Source of the DNA: an uncultured Pseudoxanthomonas sp.
GTDB taxonomy: Bacteria; Pseudomonadota; Gammaproteobacteria; Xanthomonadales; Xanthomonadaceae
NCBI RefSeq assembly: GCF_946886695.1
Contig: NZ_CAMPJD010000004.1
Location: 38,600-102,599, forward strand
DNA: 64,000 nucleotides
Direction: 5' to 3'
The notes beneath the pieces were generated by a model, which did no database searches, was not told the DNA's origin, and saw nothing but the letters and a program-made list of their open reading frames with translations. Of the stretch, positions 27,494 to 37,463 are shown in pieces. A program made the position numbers and the translations under genes. Positions within the stretch are counted from its first letter, which is position 1, and every line of letters starts with the position of its first letter.

Positions 27494-27967
27494 TCATTCA
27501 AGCCAGACCGCATCCCAATATGGATAGTCGCGAACTCGAGGGACCAACCCCGCCCGGACGGGGTTGGCGATGATGTAGCGAGCAGCGACCAGTACATCGT
27601 GGTCCTGTCGCAGCGCACGATCATGGAATCCGTCCGCCCATATTCGCCGTCCAGCAGCAACATGTCGTATTGCATGCGCGGACCGCCCCTTTACCGCGCC
27701 TACAAGATGGGAGAGCGAAACTGTACCGGTGAGTCGCACCAGTCCATGCTAATGGTCCGGCATCAGCACCCAGCAAAGAAGTTCCGCATGGGGTGTCCAC
27801 AGTCTGCTGTGGGCGAGGACGGCCGACATTCTGCTTGCCACTTCCCATTGGCTGAAATGAGGCTCGCGCCGATAGGTCGCGGTGGTCACCAGATGGATGC
27901 GACCGGAGTCTGACCAGCGACCTCGTCGCAATGCTCTGTGGCCAGAGGCAGGATGTGAAAAAGCCAT
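27494..27967 (-). pseudogene. REP-associated tyrosine transposase (RAYT), inactivated by an amber codon
   Basis: A single frame of 157 codons reads as a complete RAYT apart from one TAG at 27749-27751. The first half contains GRIHLVTTATYRREPHFS and ends CWVLMPDH; the second continues HGLVRL, then GFHDRALRQDHDVLVAARYI, then ANPVRAGLV and DYPYWDAVW. The usual motif is MPDHWHG, so the stop replaces the residue between the two histidines of the HUH metal site, most simply by TGG to TAG. The catalytic tyrosine (in AARYI) remains. RAYTs are single-copy transposases that mobilise REP palindromes. REP units flank it at 27421-27479 and 28043-28065. Confidence 0.85.
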
Positions 27968-28042
27968 GGCGCACTTTCATGCACCATGGCTTGGATCGCT
28001 ATCGGTAGATTCCTTGCGACGCGCGAAGGGAAATCCGAAGCG

Positions 28043-28065
28043 GTCGGGGCTGAAGCCCCTCCTAC
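28043..28065. repeat. REP palindrome copy
   Basis: An inverted copy of the GTAGGAGGGGCTTCAGCCCC unit. It lies on the far side of the RAYT pseudogene and 16 nt beyond the transketolase stop. It could also serve as the 3' hairpin of the tkt mRNA. Confidence 0.85.
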
Positions 28066-28081
28066 AACGAGCCGCTCTACC

Positions 28082-30079
28082 TCAGAGCGACTTCGCCGCC
28101 TCGACCACCGCGTCAACGGTAATGCCGAAGTGCTTGTACAGCGCGTCGGCAGGGGCGGACGCGCCAAAGCCCGTCATGCCGATCACCGCACCGTCCAGGC
28201 CCACGTACTTGCGCCAAAAATCGCTGATGGCTGCTTCCACCGCCACGCGCTTGCGCACGGCCTTCGGCAGCACGGCCTCGCGGTAAGCCGCATCCTGGCG
28301 GTCGAACACATCGGTCGACGGCATCGATACCACGCGCGTCTTGATGCCCTGCGCGTCCAGCGTCGCCTTGGCCTGCGTGGCCAGGCCGACTTCCGAACCG
28401 GTGGCGATCAGGATGACGTCCGGCGTGCCGTCGGCATCGGCCAGCACGTAGCCGCCGCGCGCGATGTCGCTCACCTGCGCATCGCTGCGCGGCTGGTGCG
28501 GCAGGTTCTGGCGCGAGAACACGAGGCAGCTCGGGCCGTCCTGGCGGACGATGGCCTGCTTCCACGCCACCGCCGATTCCACCGCGTCGCAGGGGCGCCA
28601 TACATCGTTGTTGGGGATGTAGCGCAGCGAGGCCAGGTGCTCGACCGGCTGGTGCGTGGGACCGTCTTCGCCCAGGCCGATGGAGTCGTGCGTGTACACG
28701 TGGATCGCATGCGCCGGGATAAGCGCGCTCATGCGCACGCCGTTGCGCGCGTAGTCGCTGAACACCAGGAAGGTCGCGTCGAACGGCACGAAGCCGCCGT
28801 GCAGCGCCAGGCCGTTCGCGATCGCGGTCATGCCGAACTCGCGCACGCCGTAGTACACGTAGTTGGCGTTCGGGTCGGTGGTGGACACCGACTTGCTGGC
28901 CTTCCACAGCGTGAGGTTGGAGTGCGCCAGATCGGCCGAGCCGCCGACCAGCTCCGGCAGCAGCGGCGCAAAGGCTTCGATGGCGTTCTGCGAGGCTTTG
29001 CGCGAGGCGATGACCGGGCCTTCGGCCTGCACCTTGGCGATGTACGCATCGGCCTGCGCGACGAAGTCGGCGGGCAGTTCACCGGACGCGCGGCGCTTCA
29101 GCTCGGCGGCCTGTTCCGGGTACTGCATGGCATAGGCGTCGAACAGCGCATTCCAGTCGGCTTCCAGCGCCTTGCCGGTCTCGACCTTGTTCCAACCGGC
29201 GTAGATGTCGGCGGGAATCTCGAACGGACCGTACGGCCATTCCAGCGCAGCGCGCGTGGCCTCCAGCTCGTCCTTGCCCAGCGGCGCGCCGTGGCTGGAT
29301 TCCTTGCCGGCCTTGTTCGGGGAACCGAAGCCGATCGTGGTGCGGCAGCAGATCAACGTGGGCTTGTCGGCGGCCTTCAACGCGGTGTCGATGGCGGTCT
29401 TGATCTCGACCGGGTCATGGCCGTTGACGTTGCGCACCACCTGCCAGCCGTAGGCCTCGAAGCGCGCCGGCGTGTCGTCGGTGAACCAACCATCGGTGTT
29501 GCCATCGATGGAAATCTTGTTGTCGTCCCAGAAACACACCAGCTTGCCCAGGCCCCAGGTGCCGGCGAGCGAGGCGGCCTCGTGCGAGACGCCTTCCATC
29601 AAGCAGCCGTCGCCCATGAACACGAAGGTGCGGTGGTCGATGAGGTCGTGGCCGTCGCGGTTGAAGCGCTGCGCCAGCAGCTTTTCGGCGAGCGCGAAAC
29701 CGACCGCGTTGGCGAAGCCCTGGCCCAGCGGGCCGGTGGTGGTCTCCACGCCCGGGGTCTCGTGGCGCTCCGGGTGGCCGGCGGTCTTGCTGTGCAGCTG
29801 GCGGAAATTCTTCAGCTCCTGCAGCGGCAGGTCATAGCCGGCCAGGTGCAGCAGCGCGTACTGCAGCATCGAGCCGTGGCCGTTGGAGAGGATGAAGCGG
29901 TCGCGGTTGAACCAGTGCGGGTTCGACGGGCTGTGGCGGTAGTAGTCGTTCCACAACACTTCGGCGATGTCGGCCATGCCCATGGGCATGCCGGGATGGC
30001 CGGAATTGGCGGCCTGCACCGCGTCGGCGGCGAGGAAACGGATGGCGTTGGCGAGCTGGCGGCGGGTGGGCGTCGTCAT
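28082..30079 (-). CDS. tkt: Transketolase
   Basis: A 665-residue thiamine-diphosphate enzyme that moves two-carbon units in the pentose phosphate pathway. It shows [21 protein letters not shown], read in two parts near 22-42, and the ThDP/metal motif MGDGCLMEG with the downstream NKISIDG. The pyrimidine domain has [14 protein letters not shown] and [16 protein letters not shown], and the C-terminal domain ends EAAKSL. Normal length. The ATG at 30079 ([10 protein letters not shown]) was chosen over 30136. Confidence 0.96.
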   Translation of the reverse strand: MTTPTRRQLANAIRFLAADAVQAANSGHPGMPMGMADIAEVLWNDYYRHSPSNPHWFNRDRFILSNGHGSMLQYALLHLAGYDLPLQELKNFRQLHSKTAGHPERHETPGVETTTGPLGQGFANAVGFALAEKLLAQRFNRDGHDLIDHRTFVFMGDGCLMEGVSHEAASLAGTWGLGKLVCFWDDNKISIDGNTDGWFTDDTPARFEAYGWQVVRNVNGHDPVEIKTAIDTALKAADKPTLICCRTTIGFGSPNKAGKESSHGAPLGKDELEATRAALEWPYGPFEIPADIYAGWNKVETGKALEADWNALFDAYAMQYPEQAAELKRRASGELPADFVAQADAYIAKVQAEGPVIASRKASQNAIEAFAPLLPELVGGSADLAHSNLTLWKASKSVSTTDPNANYVYYGVREFGMTAIANGLALHGGFVPFDATFLVFSDYARNGVRMSALIPAHAIHVYTHDSIGLGEDGPTHQPVEHLASLRYIPNNDVWRPCDAVESAVAWKQAIVRQDGPSCLVFSRQNLPHQPRSDAQVSDIARGGYVLADADGTPDVILIATGSEVGLATQAKATLDAQGIKTRVVSMPSTDVFDRQDAAYREAVLPKAVRKRVAVEAAISDFWRKYVGLDGAVIGMTGFGASAPADALYKHFGITVDAVVEAAKSL

Positions 30080-30179
30080 GGGAGTCGAAACGTAGGGGGC
30101 GGCGCCCGGCGGGCTGCGGGCCGCCCATTGTCCCACCCCCCGCCCGCGCTGTCGCGGTTGCGGGGCGCTTTCCGGGGTG

Positions 30180-31493
30180 TTAGCCCGGCTGGCCCGGCAG
30201 CTTCACGTCGCCCCGTTCGCCCTTGGCCACCAGCGAGGCCAGGGTCAGGTCGCCAGTGACGTTCAGCGTGGTCCGGCACATGTCCAGGAAGTGGTTCACG
30301 CCCAGGATCAGGCCGATGCCGATGGGGTTCACGCCGACCATCGCGCAGATCAGCGCCACCACCGGCAGCGAGCCGGACGGTACGCCGGCCGTGCCGATGC
30401 CGCCCAGGATGCAGACCAGCATCACCATGAACTGCTGGCCCAGCGACAGGTCCACGCCGAAGAACTGGGCCAGGAAGATCACCGTCACGCCCTCGAACAG
30501 CGCCGTGCCGTTCTGGTTGGCGGTCGCGCCCACGGTCAGCACGAAGCGCGACACCGTGCGCGGCAGGCCCAACTTCTCGTCGGCCACGCGCAGGGCGGTG
30601 GGCAGGGTCGCGTTGCTCGACGCGGTGGAGAACGCCATCACCATCGCTTCCTGCGCACCGCGGAAGAACGTCAGGGGCGAGTAGCCGGCCAGCTTCAACG
30701 CCACCGAGTAGCTGACCAGCAGGTGCAGCGCGAGCGCCAGCACCACCACGCCGACGTAGGCGCCCAGGCGCATGAGCAGGTCGAAACCGAAGATCGCGGC
30801 CAGGTTGAACATGAAGCAGGCCACCGCGTACGGCGCCAGGCGGATGACCAGGCCGATCAGCGTCATCGAGATCTCGAACACGCCTTCGATCCCACGCTTG
30901 AGGATGCCGGTGTTCTCCGACGGCGTCAGCACCAGGCCGACGCCGAACATCACTGCGAAGAACATCAGCGACAGGATGGCAGCATTGCTCGACGCCGCGC
31001 CGATCACGTTGTCCGGCACGATCGACAGCAGCATGTCCATGCCGGTCGGCTGGCTGCCGACACTGGCGACGATTTCCTTCGTGCGCTCGGCATTCTCCGC
31101 GATCAGCTGCTGCGCCAGCGCGGGATCCACGCCCACGCCCGGCTTGAACAGGTTGACCAGCACCAGACCCAGCAGCACCGCCACCGCCGACAGCAGCACG
31201 GTGTAGGCCAGCGTCTTCCAGCCGATGCGGCCGAGCGCGCGGATGTCACCCATCTCGGCAATGCCGCAGACCAGCGCCGAGAACAGCAGCGGCACGATCA
31301 GCATGAAGATGAGGTTGAGGAAGATCTTGCTGAAAGGCGTGGTGACGTACTTGGTTACGTCCTGCACCCAGCCCGCATCGCCCTGGCCGGAGGCATGCAC
31401 GATGAGCCCGATGACCAGACCGATGCCGAAGCCGATGGCCATCTTCCAGTGCAACGGGAGCTTGGCGCGGGTGGCGGGCGAGGCGTCGGTCAT
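30180..31493 (-). CDS. DAACS-family dicarboxylate/amino acid:cation symporter
   Basis: A 437-residue inner-membrane symporter of the GltP/DctA fold with eight helices and two re-entrant hairpins. The serine-rich hairpin motif [11 protein letters not shown] and the helix 8 motif [13 protein letters not shown] are present. Two usually acidic positions differ: the helix 7 motif reads ANQNGTA instead of xNMDGTA, and helix 8 reads GVNHFLDM instead of GVDxxLDM. The first change removes a sodium-ligand aspartate of GltPh, so coupling may be altered. The substrate is uncertain. The start at 31493 has AGGACCCGCTG before it. Confidence 0.88.
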   Translation of the reverse strand: MTDASPATRAKLPLHWKMAIGFGIGLVIGLIVHASGQGDAGWVQDVTKYVTTPFSKIFLNLIFMLIVPLLFSALVCGIAEMGDIRALGRIGWKTLAYTVLLSAVAVLLGLVLVNLFKPGVGVDPALAQQLIAENAERTKEIVASVGSQPTGMDMLLSIVPDNVIGAASSNAAILSLMFFAVMFGVGLVLTPSENTGILKRGIEGVFEISMTLIGLVIRLAPYAVACFMFNLAAIFGFDLLMRLGAYVGVVVLALALHLLVSYSVALKLAGYSPLTFFRGAQEAMVMAFSTASSNATLPTALRVADEKLGLPRTVSRFVLTVGATANQNGTALFEGVTVIFLAQFFGVDLSLGQQFMVMLVCILGGIGTAGVPSGSLPVVALICAMVGVNPIGIGLILGVNHFLDMCRTTLNVTGDLTLASLVAKGERGDVKLPGQPG

Positions 31494-31631
31494 CAGCGGG
31501 TCCTGCAGCGACAAAGTCGGGAGCTTAGCAAACCCGGCATGGTGGCCCGTCCAAGCATGGCTGAGCGCGTGGGTGCCGCCTGAAGGGCATCGCTTACGGC
31601 AGAGGGATGACGAACATCGGTCTGGTTTCCC

Positions 31632-33308
31632 CTACCGGGGATACAACGGCGGCAGCGGTTCGTCCACCACGCCGACGTTGCCTGCCTGCCACTGCGGCCC
31701 TCCACGGAAGGCTTCGCGCAGCGCAATACGGGCCTGTGCCGGATCGCCGCCTGCCCAGCGGGCACGGCGCAGCAGGTCCACTGCGGCACGCTGCGCCGGC
31801 AGGGTGAGGCGACGCTGCAGGTCGTCCAGGTCGATGGCCGCGGGGCGCGCCATGCCGCAGAGCACGGCTTCGATATCGTCGAGATCGCCAGCATCGAGCA
31901 CGTGTTTCAGGTCGGCCGCCGTGTGAGTGGCGGAGGATGTCGTCGGGCGGACCGGATCCGTCGCATGTCCGCGGCTGTAGACCACGTTCGCGCCACCCGG
32001 CCGACGCGACAACCCCCACACCAGCGTGGCCAGCCACAACAACGCAAAACCGGCGGCCAGCCACGGCCACAGGTGGGCTGGCAGGCGTCGGTCGCCGGAC
32101 AGCGCCATGACGCCGTCGTCCGTTGCGGCCGGCGCCATCGGCGTTGCGGCATCCAGTGCCGGCGGATGCGCCGCCTTTCCGCTCCCCTGCACGACCGGAA
32201 TGGCGAGGTCCTGCAGCGTCGCGCGCTTCGCCGTGCCGGTACGCACGTCCCACCACGCCATCGCCACGCCGGGCACCGACAGCGAGCCCGGCTGCGAAGG
32301 CACGACGGAGTAGCGCCGCGTCAGCTTCACCTGCGGCGTACCGCCATTGAACGTCTCGTCGTATTGCGGTGGTTCCGCGAACACCTGCGCGCCGGGTATC
32401 GAGGGCACGGGCAGCTCGGGCAGCTGTGCCTGCGTGGCGCCGATGACGGTGGTCTCGATGGCAAGCGTGGCCGCTTCACCCGTGCGCAGCTGGTCTGGCA
32501 CTGCGGTGTAGCGCAGGCGCAGGTCGCGCACCGGCAACCAGGGCTGGGGGGCGTTCACCGGCTGCGCGCGCACCTGCAGCGTGCGCGGCGTGCCGGTGAT
32601 GTTGACCTCGCGACTGTTGCCACCGAGCAGGTCGTCCATCCAGCCACCTGCACCACGGCCGCTGAAACGGGGGCCAGGCAACGTCAATGCGCCGCTGCGC
32701 TCCGGCACCAGCAGGAAGCGGCGCTCGGCCGTGCTGTAACGCCGTCCGTCGATCTCGCGGCTGGACTGCACGATGTCGCCGATGCGCTGCAGCAACGCGC
32801 CATCCGGCGGATCCAGGTCGAGCTGGCCGGAGACCAGCGGCGTGGCGTAATAGAGTCGAACGGTGACGCCTACCGACTGCTGCACGTAAGGGCTTGGATC
32901 GTCGATCTCGGTTTCCACGAATACGAGACCGTTCGATGCCGCGCTGGCGGTCGGGGTCGCGGTCACTTCGAGCATCAGCGGGGCGGTGCGTTCGCCGCCG
33001 ACCTGCAACGCCGGGATCGCCAACGTGCCAGCGCGTCGCGGACGCAGCGTCAGCGCGAACGTGGTGCTGCTGCGCACGCGCCCGTTCACAAGTCCGACGC
33101 TGCGGCTGTCGGACTGCCCTTCCACCTCGAAATCGCGCATCAGCGGGGTCAGGTCGGGCGTGGCGGACACCGCATCGGTTTCCACATTCAGCGTGACCGC
33201 CTGTCCGAGCGTGACGGTGGGTTGTTCCAGCCACGCGCGGGTGGCGGCCATCAACGAGAACGGCCATGCCACCAGCAGGCACAACAGGATCAACGCCCGA
33301 TGTTTCAT
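31632..33308 (-). CDS. batD: BatD-like protein (Bat operon)
   Basis: A 558-residue envelope protein with a signal peptide (cut near SLMAATR, about residue 21). It has a large periplasmic region of immunoglobulin-like beta domains (AWLEQPTVTLGQAVTLNVE at the start) and one transmembrane helix near 410-430 with a cytoplasmic tail. Domain order and gene position identify BatD. Bat proteins contribute to oxidative or envelope stress tolerance. The start overlaps the stop of the upstream VWA-TPR gene by 4 nt. Confidence 0.87.
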   Translation of the reverse strand: MKHRALILLCLLVAWPFSLMAATRAWLEQPTVTLGQAVTLNVETDAVSATPDLTPLMRDFEVEGQSDSRSVGLVNGRVRSSTTFALTLRPRRAGTLAIPALQVGGERTAPLMLEVTATPTASAASNGLVFVETEIDDPSPYVQQSVGVTVRLYYATPLVSGQLDLDPPDGALLQRIGDIVQSSREIDGRRYSTAERRFLLVPERSGALTLPGPRFSGRGAGGWMDDLLGGNSREVNITGTPRTLQVRAQPVNAPQPWLPVRDLRLRYTAVPDQLRTGEAATLAIETTVIGATQAQLPELPVPSIPGAQVFAEPPQYDETFNGGTPQVKLTRRYSVVPSQPGSLSVPGVAMAWWDVRTGTAKRATLQDLAIPVVQGSGKAAHPPALDAATPMAPAATDDGVMALSGDRRLPAHLWPWLAAGFALLWLATLVWGLSRRPGGANVVYSRGHATDPVRPTTSSATHTAADLKHVLDAGDLDDIEAVLCGMARPAAIDLDDLQRRLTLPAQRAAVDLLRRARWAGGDPAQARIALREAFRGGPQWQAGNVGVVDEPLPPLYPR

Positions 33309-35065
33309 CGCCCTTCCCTCTGCCGGCGTTCATGTTCAAGCCGGAACTTTGCCTTGAGCAGCGAACCGGGCTCGTCCGGCACGCGTCTGAGCCACGCATC
33401 GACGGCCTGCCGGCGTTCGCGCTGCGCCGCCGTTTCGGCCTGTACCGCAGGCTTGTTTTCCGTCGCACCCTTGGTGCCTTCGGATTCGCGCGCCATCGCC
33501 GCGCGCATGCGTTCACGCTGTGCCGCATCGGCGGCCGCCTGCGTGGCCGCATCCGGCGGAGACGATGGCGGCGCGCCGGCGCGCGCTGGATCCGCATCGG
33601 TCGACGGCTTGCGCGCACCGCGCGATGCCGACGAGGCGGAAGGCTGGTCCGCAGGCGATGGCGACGCATTTTTCTGTGCCCCTGGATCGGGCTTGGACTG
33701 GTCCTGCGACGCTCCGGATGCATTGCTGCCGTCGCCCTGCTGTCCTGGCTTGCCTTGCCCCTCTCCCGGCGACGGCGGGCGTTTGCGTGCCGCGTCCACG
33801 GCCGCGCGGTTCGCCAGTGCATCGGCCATGCCGGGCTGCGCGCGCAGCGCGCGGTCGTACGCCGCGATGGCATCGTCGTAACGCTGCTGCTTCGCCAGCG
33901 CATTGCCGAGGTTGTACCAGCCTTCGGCAGTGTCGATGCCGGTGAACGCCTGCTCGGCGGTGGCAAAGTCGCCCTGCCGATACGCATCGACGCCCTGGGC
34001 GATGCGCGCATGTTCGGCCTGGTCCGCACGCTGCCACCACTCGATACCGGCCGCATGCGCGGGCTGCGCGAGCGGGAACCAGAGCGCCCCCGCCAGTACC
34101 AGCGCCGCCCCACGGCGGAACCACAGCAATGCCAGCAGCAGAATCGGAATCAGCAACCAGTAGCCTTCGTCGCGCCACGCCTTGCCGCCACCGGGCATCG
34201 TCGTGCCCACGGTCTCCAGACCCGGCGATGCCACGCCGAGCGCAGCAAGATCGCCGTTGTCGGTCGTGGTCGACTCGTAACGTCCGCCGCCGGCTGTGGC
34301 CAATGCGCGCAGCGATGAAGCGTCCAGCGCCGCATGGCCGATCGTCCCGTCGTTGCCGCGATACGCCGCGCCTGCGGCTGTGCCCAGGCCGAGCACCGAG
34401 ACCACGTAGCCTTGCGCGCGCGCGTCGGCGGCGGCTTTCGCTGCGCCATCGCCCGCGTGATCCGTGAGCACCAGGATGTCGCCGTTGCGGAAATCCGCCT
34501 GGGCCAACAGACGCGCCGCCCAAGCGATGCCGCGATCGGTGCGCTGCCCGTCCACCGGCATGATCTCCGGCGCCAGCTCATCGAGGTACAGCCGGATGTT
34601 GGCCGTGTCGTCGGTCATCGGCGAGACCGTGAACGCGTCGTCCGCGAAGGCGACCAACGCAACCGGGCTGCCGGCGCGTGCGTCGAGCAGGCGTGCCAGC
34701 TTCGCCCGCGCCTGCAGCAATCGCGAGGGCGGAAGGTCAGTCGTCGTGATGCGGCTGGAAAGATCCAGCACCACCACCAGTGGACGCTGGGCTTGCCACA
34801 ACGGCTGGTCGCCCTGCCGCCAGCTCGGCCCTGCGAGCGCGAGCACCACGAGCGCGTACGCCAGCGCGGCCACGATCATGCCCGCGCGCGCCGCGCCATC
34901 GCCCCGCACCAGCAGATGCTGAAGCAGATGCGCGTCCACATGGCCCTGCCAGGCATTCAGGCGGTGCCGTTGCACGCGCCACCACCACGCCAGCAACGGC
35001 AGCGCGAGCAGGGCCCACAACCAGTGCGGGCGCAGGAAATGCAGTGCGCTCCAGAAAGCACTCAT
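33305..35065 (-). CDS. VWA-TPR membrane protein (BatB/BatC fusion)
   Basis: A 586-residue protein with two N-terminal transmembrane helices, a von Willebrand A domain (about 88-290), a further helix pair (about 310-345), a TPR (EGWYNLGNALAKQQRYDDAI) and a long Gln/Ser/Pro/Ala-rich disordered tail. That is BatB joined to BatC. The metal-ion-dependent adhesion site normally begins DxSxS, as in the neighbouring BatA; here it is DLSSR, so metal binding is probably lost or changed. It overlaps BatA and BatD by 4 nt at each end. Confidence 0.87.
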   Translation of the reverse strand: MSAFWSALHFLRPHWLWALLALPLLAWWWRVQRHRLNAWQGHVDAHLLQHLLVRGDGAARAGMIVAALAYALVVLALAGPSWRQGDQPLWQAQRPLVVVLDLSSRITTTDLPPSRLLQARAKLARLLDARAGSPVALVAFADDAFTVSPMTDDTANIRLYLDELAPEIMPVDGQRTDRGIAWAARLLAQADFRNGDILVLTDHAGDGAAKAAADARAQGYVVSVLGLGTAAGAAYRGNDGTIGHAALDASSLRALATAGGGRYESTTTDNGDLAALGVASPGLETVGTTMPGGGKAWRDEGYWLLIPILLLALLWFRRGAALVLAGALWFPLAQPAHAAGIEWWQRADQAEHARIAQGVDAYRQGDFATAEQAFTGIDTAEGWYNLGNALAKQQRYDDAIAAYDRALRAQPGMADALANRAAVDAARKRPPSPGEGQGKPGQQGDGSNASGASQDQSKPDPGAQKNASPSPADQPSASSASRGARKPSTDADPARAGAPPSSPPDAATQAAADAAQRERMRAAMARESEGTKGATENKPAVQAETAAQRERRQAVDAWLRRVPDEPGSLLKAKFRLEHERRQREGR

Positions 35066-36084
35066 GCGCGCCTCCGCGGCCACGCGAACGCCAGCAGCGC
35101 GAAGCCCAGCGCCGCCGCCAAGGGCCAGTGATAGCGTTCGATGCGCGGACGCACGGCCTTGCCCGCCTGCTGCACCGGCTCGAGGCGATCCAGCTCGGCG
35201 TAGATGCCGGCCAGTTCGTTGGTATCGCGCGCGCGATAGAACCGTCCGCCGGTCTGCGCGGCGACATCGCGCAGGGTCGCCTCGTCGATGTCTTCCGGCG
35301 AACTGGCGGGCATCGGCAACGGAATGCCGAACAGGCTCATCGCTCCGTCACTGCCGAACGCGATGGTGTGGATGCGCACGCGCTCCTCCTTCGCCAGTTC
35401 CGCTGCCTTCTGCGGGGTCAGGACGCCGGCGGAATTGACGCCATCGGTGAGCAGGATCAGCACCCGCTGGCCCTCCTGCTGCGTGCGCAGACGACGCACG
35501 GCCAGGGCGATGGCATCACCGATCGCGGTCTCGCGGCCGGCGAGGCCGGCCATGGCATCGCGCAACTGCTCGCGTACGGTCTGCAGGTCCCGGGTGAGCG
35601 GTGTCATCGCATAGGCGCGCTGACCGAATACCAGCAGGCCGACGCGATCGCCGTCGCGGCGGTCGAGGAAGTCGGCGAGCACGGCTTTCGCTGCGGTCAG
35701 GCGATCGACGACGGCACCGCCCAGTTCCATATCGGGCTCGGTCATGCTGCCGGACAGGTCGATCGCCAGCATCAGGTCGCGACCACTCACCGGCGGCGTG
35801 ACGGCATCGCCAAACTGTTGCGGACGCGCGGCGGCGGCGCAGAGCAGGAACCACACGAGCCACGCCAGCGCGGCGCCCCGCCCCGGCATGCCGCGCCCGC
35901 CGCGCTGCGCGATGGATTGCACCGAACGGCCGTAGGGCACCCTCAGCGCGTCGGCCTGGGTACGGCGCGCGGGCAGCAGCCAGCGCACCAACCAGGGCAA
36001 GGGAAACGCCAGCCAGAACCATGGCCACGCGAAGCCCGCATAGCCATCCTGCAGGACCTGCAGCATGGGCAGTGACCCACTCAT
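35062..36084 (-). CDS. batA: VWA-domain membrane protein BatA
   Basis: A 340-residue protein. There are two N-terminal transmembrane segments (about 17-35 and 63-80), a von Willebrand A domain with an intact metal site (AIDLSGSM, MTPLTRD, LLTDGVNSAG) and a C-terminal helix (ALGFALLAFAWPRRR). Bat proteins are thought to work as a membrane complex next to a MoxR ATPase. The start ATG 36084 overlaps the DUF4381 stop by 4 nt. Confidence 0.9.
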   Translation of the reverse strand: MSGSLPMLQVLQDGYAGFAWPWFWLAFPLPWLVRWLLPARRTQADALRVPYGRSVQSIAQRGGRGMPGRGAALAWLVWFLLCAAAARPQQFGDAVTPPVSGRDLMLAIDLSGSMTEPDMELGGAVVDRLTAAKAVLADFLDRRDGDRVGLLVFGQRAYAMTPLTRDLQTVREQLRDAMAGLAGRETAIGDAIALAVRRLRTQQEGQRVLILLTDGVNSAGVLTPQKAAELAKEERVRIHTIAFGSDGAMSLFGIPLPMPASSPEDIDEATLRDVAAQTGGRFYRARDTNELAGIYAELDRLEPVQQAGKAVRPRIERYHWPLAAALGFALLAFAWPRRRA

Positions 36085-36533
36085 CGCGAACCCGCCATCA
36101 GTTCGAGGAAGCGCGCGCGCGCGACGACGCGCGCTGCGGCCAACTCGACTGCATCCACCTCGCGACGATATCCGCCATCCAGCAGCAGTCGGCCGGGCCC
36201 TTGCGTGAACGCATGGCCTTTCCCACCATCGAGGAATCGCAGCCACGCTTCGCCTTCCAGCCGGTCGGCGGAGGCATCCCGCTGTCGCGCAGCACGGCGC
36301 AGCAGTTCCGACATCGCGGCCACCCGCGCGGCCGGTGTGTTTTCTTCGCTCGTCGCATCGAACCAGCGTTGCCATGCCTGGCGGCGCCGATGGCGATGCA
36401 GTCGCCATGCGGTCACACCGACAATGACCAGGACGATGGCGGCGATCAACAACCACCAGCCCGGCGCCAGCGGCCACCAGGATGGCGATGGCGGAACATG
36501 CACGTCGCGCAGCACCAGCGTCGCCATGGTCAT
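36081..36533 (-). CDS. DUF4381 membrane protein (Bat operon)
   Basis: A 150-residue protein with one N-terminal transmembrane helix (about 25-45, WWLLIAAIVLVIVGVTAW) and a cytoplasmic helical domain. DUF4381 genes sit between DUF58 and batA in many Bat operons, which matches. It starts 2 nt after the DUF58 stop, with a second in-frame ATG two codons later. No catalytic motif is seen. Confidence 0.83.
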   Translation of the reverse strand: MTMATLVLRDVHVPPSPSWWPLAPGWWLLIAAIVLVIVGVTAWRLHRHRRRQAWQRWFDATSEENTPAARVAAMSELLRRAARQRDASADRLEGEAWLRFLDGGKGHAFTQGPGRLLLDGGYRREVDAVELAAARVVARARFLELMAGSR

Positions 36534-36535
36534 GC

Positions 36536-37432
36536 TCAGGCCACCTGCGGCTGCGCGCGGCCCAGCGCGACGAGCCACGCATCGCTGTCCGCATCCGTGG
36601 ACAAGGTGCGGACTTCCACGCCGCGTGCAGGCAGCCGATCGAGCGCGCGATCCAGGGGTTGCTGGAACTCGGCACGCCACGCTTCGCGTTGCGCGGGGCT
36701 GGCGAGATCGAGTTCCACGCGCTGGCTCCCAACGGAGAAGGGAAGTCGCTGCGTTGGAGGATCCGTCTCCAGCGGATCCGTCAGCAAGAGCACGACCACG
36801 TCATGATGCGCGGCCAGTGCCGGCCACCGCGTCTCCGGAATGGTGGCCAGGCTGTGGGGATCGGCCAGCACCAGCAGGCGCGACCCGGGGCGCAGCAGGC
36901 GCGCTGCGTGATCGAGCGCGAACGCCAACCCCAGATCCTCCGGTGGTGGCGCCGTATACCAGCGCACCAGCGCATCGAGAACACGCAGTACCCCGCGGGT
37001 ACCCGATGCGGGCGGAACAGGCGCTTCCGTCATGCTGCCACGCAGGATCGCCAGGCGATCGCCTTCACGCACGGCCTGCCAAGCCGCCACCGCGCCGGCA
37101 CGCGCGGCCTGCACCGACTTGAACCTCACGCGCGTACCGAAGTACAGCAATGGCGACGTGTCGGCGACCAGCAACGTCAGCCGTTCACGCTCGGCCTGGA
37201 ACAGCTTGGTATGCGTGCGCCCGCTGCGCGCCGTCAGTCGCCAGTCGATGTGGCGGACATCGTCGCCCGCCACGTACTCGCGGGATTCCGCATATTCCAT
37301 GCCGCGCCCTCGCAAGGGCGAGGAGGACGGCCCCGTGACGGAATGCCGGCCGCGTCGCGCGGGTGGGCGCCGCTGGGCGCTCGCCCGCAAGGCGATCAGC
37401 TCGGTGAGGGTGGGTAGGATGCCTTCGCTCAT
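36536..37432 (-). CDS. DUF58 protein (Bat operon)
   Basis: A 298-residue cytoplasmic protein. The core segment GMEYAESREYVAGDDVRHIDW followed by RLTARSGRTHTKLFQAER is the DUF58 signature, read here in pieces; a VWA-like fold follows (LLVADTS). DUF58 proteins accompany MoxR AAA ATPases, probably as their partners in maturing a membrane complex. Two starts are possible, 37438 and 37432, neither with a strong ribosome site; homologues begin near MSEG, so I used 37432. Confidence 0.86.
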   Translation of the reverse strand: MSEGILPTLTELIALRASAQRRPPARRGRHSVTGPSSSPLRGRGMEYAESREYVAGDDVRHIDWRLTARSGRTHTKLFQAERERLTLLVADTSPLLYFGTRVRFKSVQAARAGAVAAWQAVREGDRLAILRGSMTEAPVPPASGTRGVLRVLDALVRWYTAPPPEDLGLAFALDHAARLLRPGSRLLVLADPHSLATIPETRWPALAAHHDVVVLLLTDPLETDPPTQRLPFSVGSQRVELDLASPAQREAWRAEFQQPLDRALDRLPARGVEVRTLSTDADSDAWLVALGRAQPQVA

Positions 37433-37463
37433 GGGCATGCCGTGCGGACGTTCGCGCAGGCGC

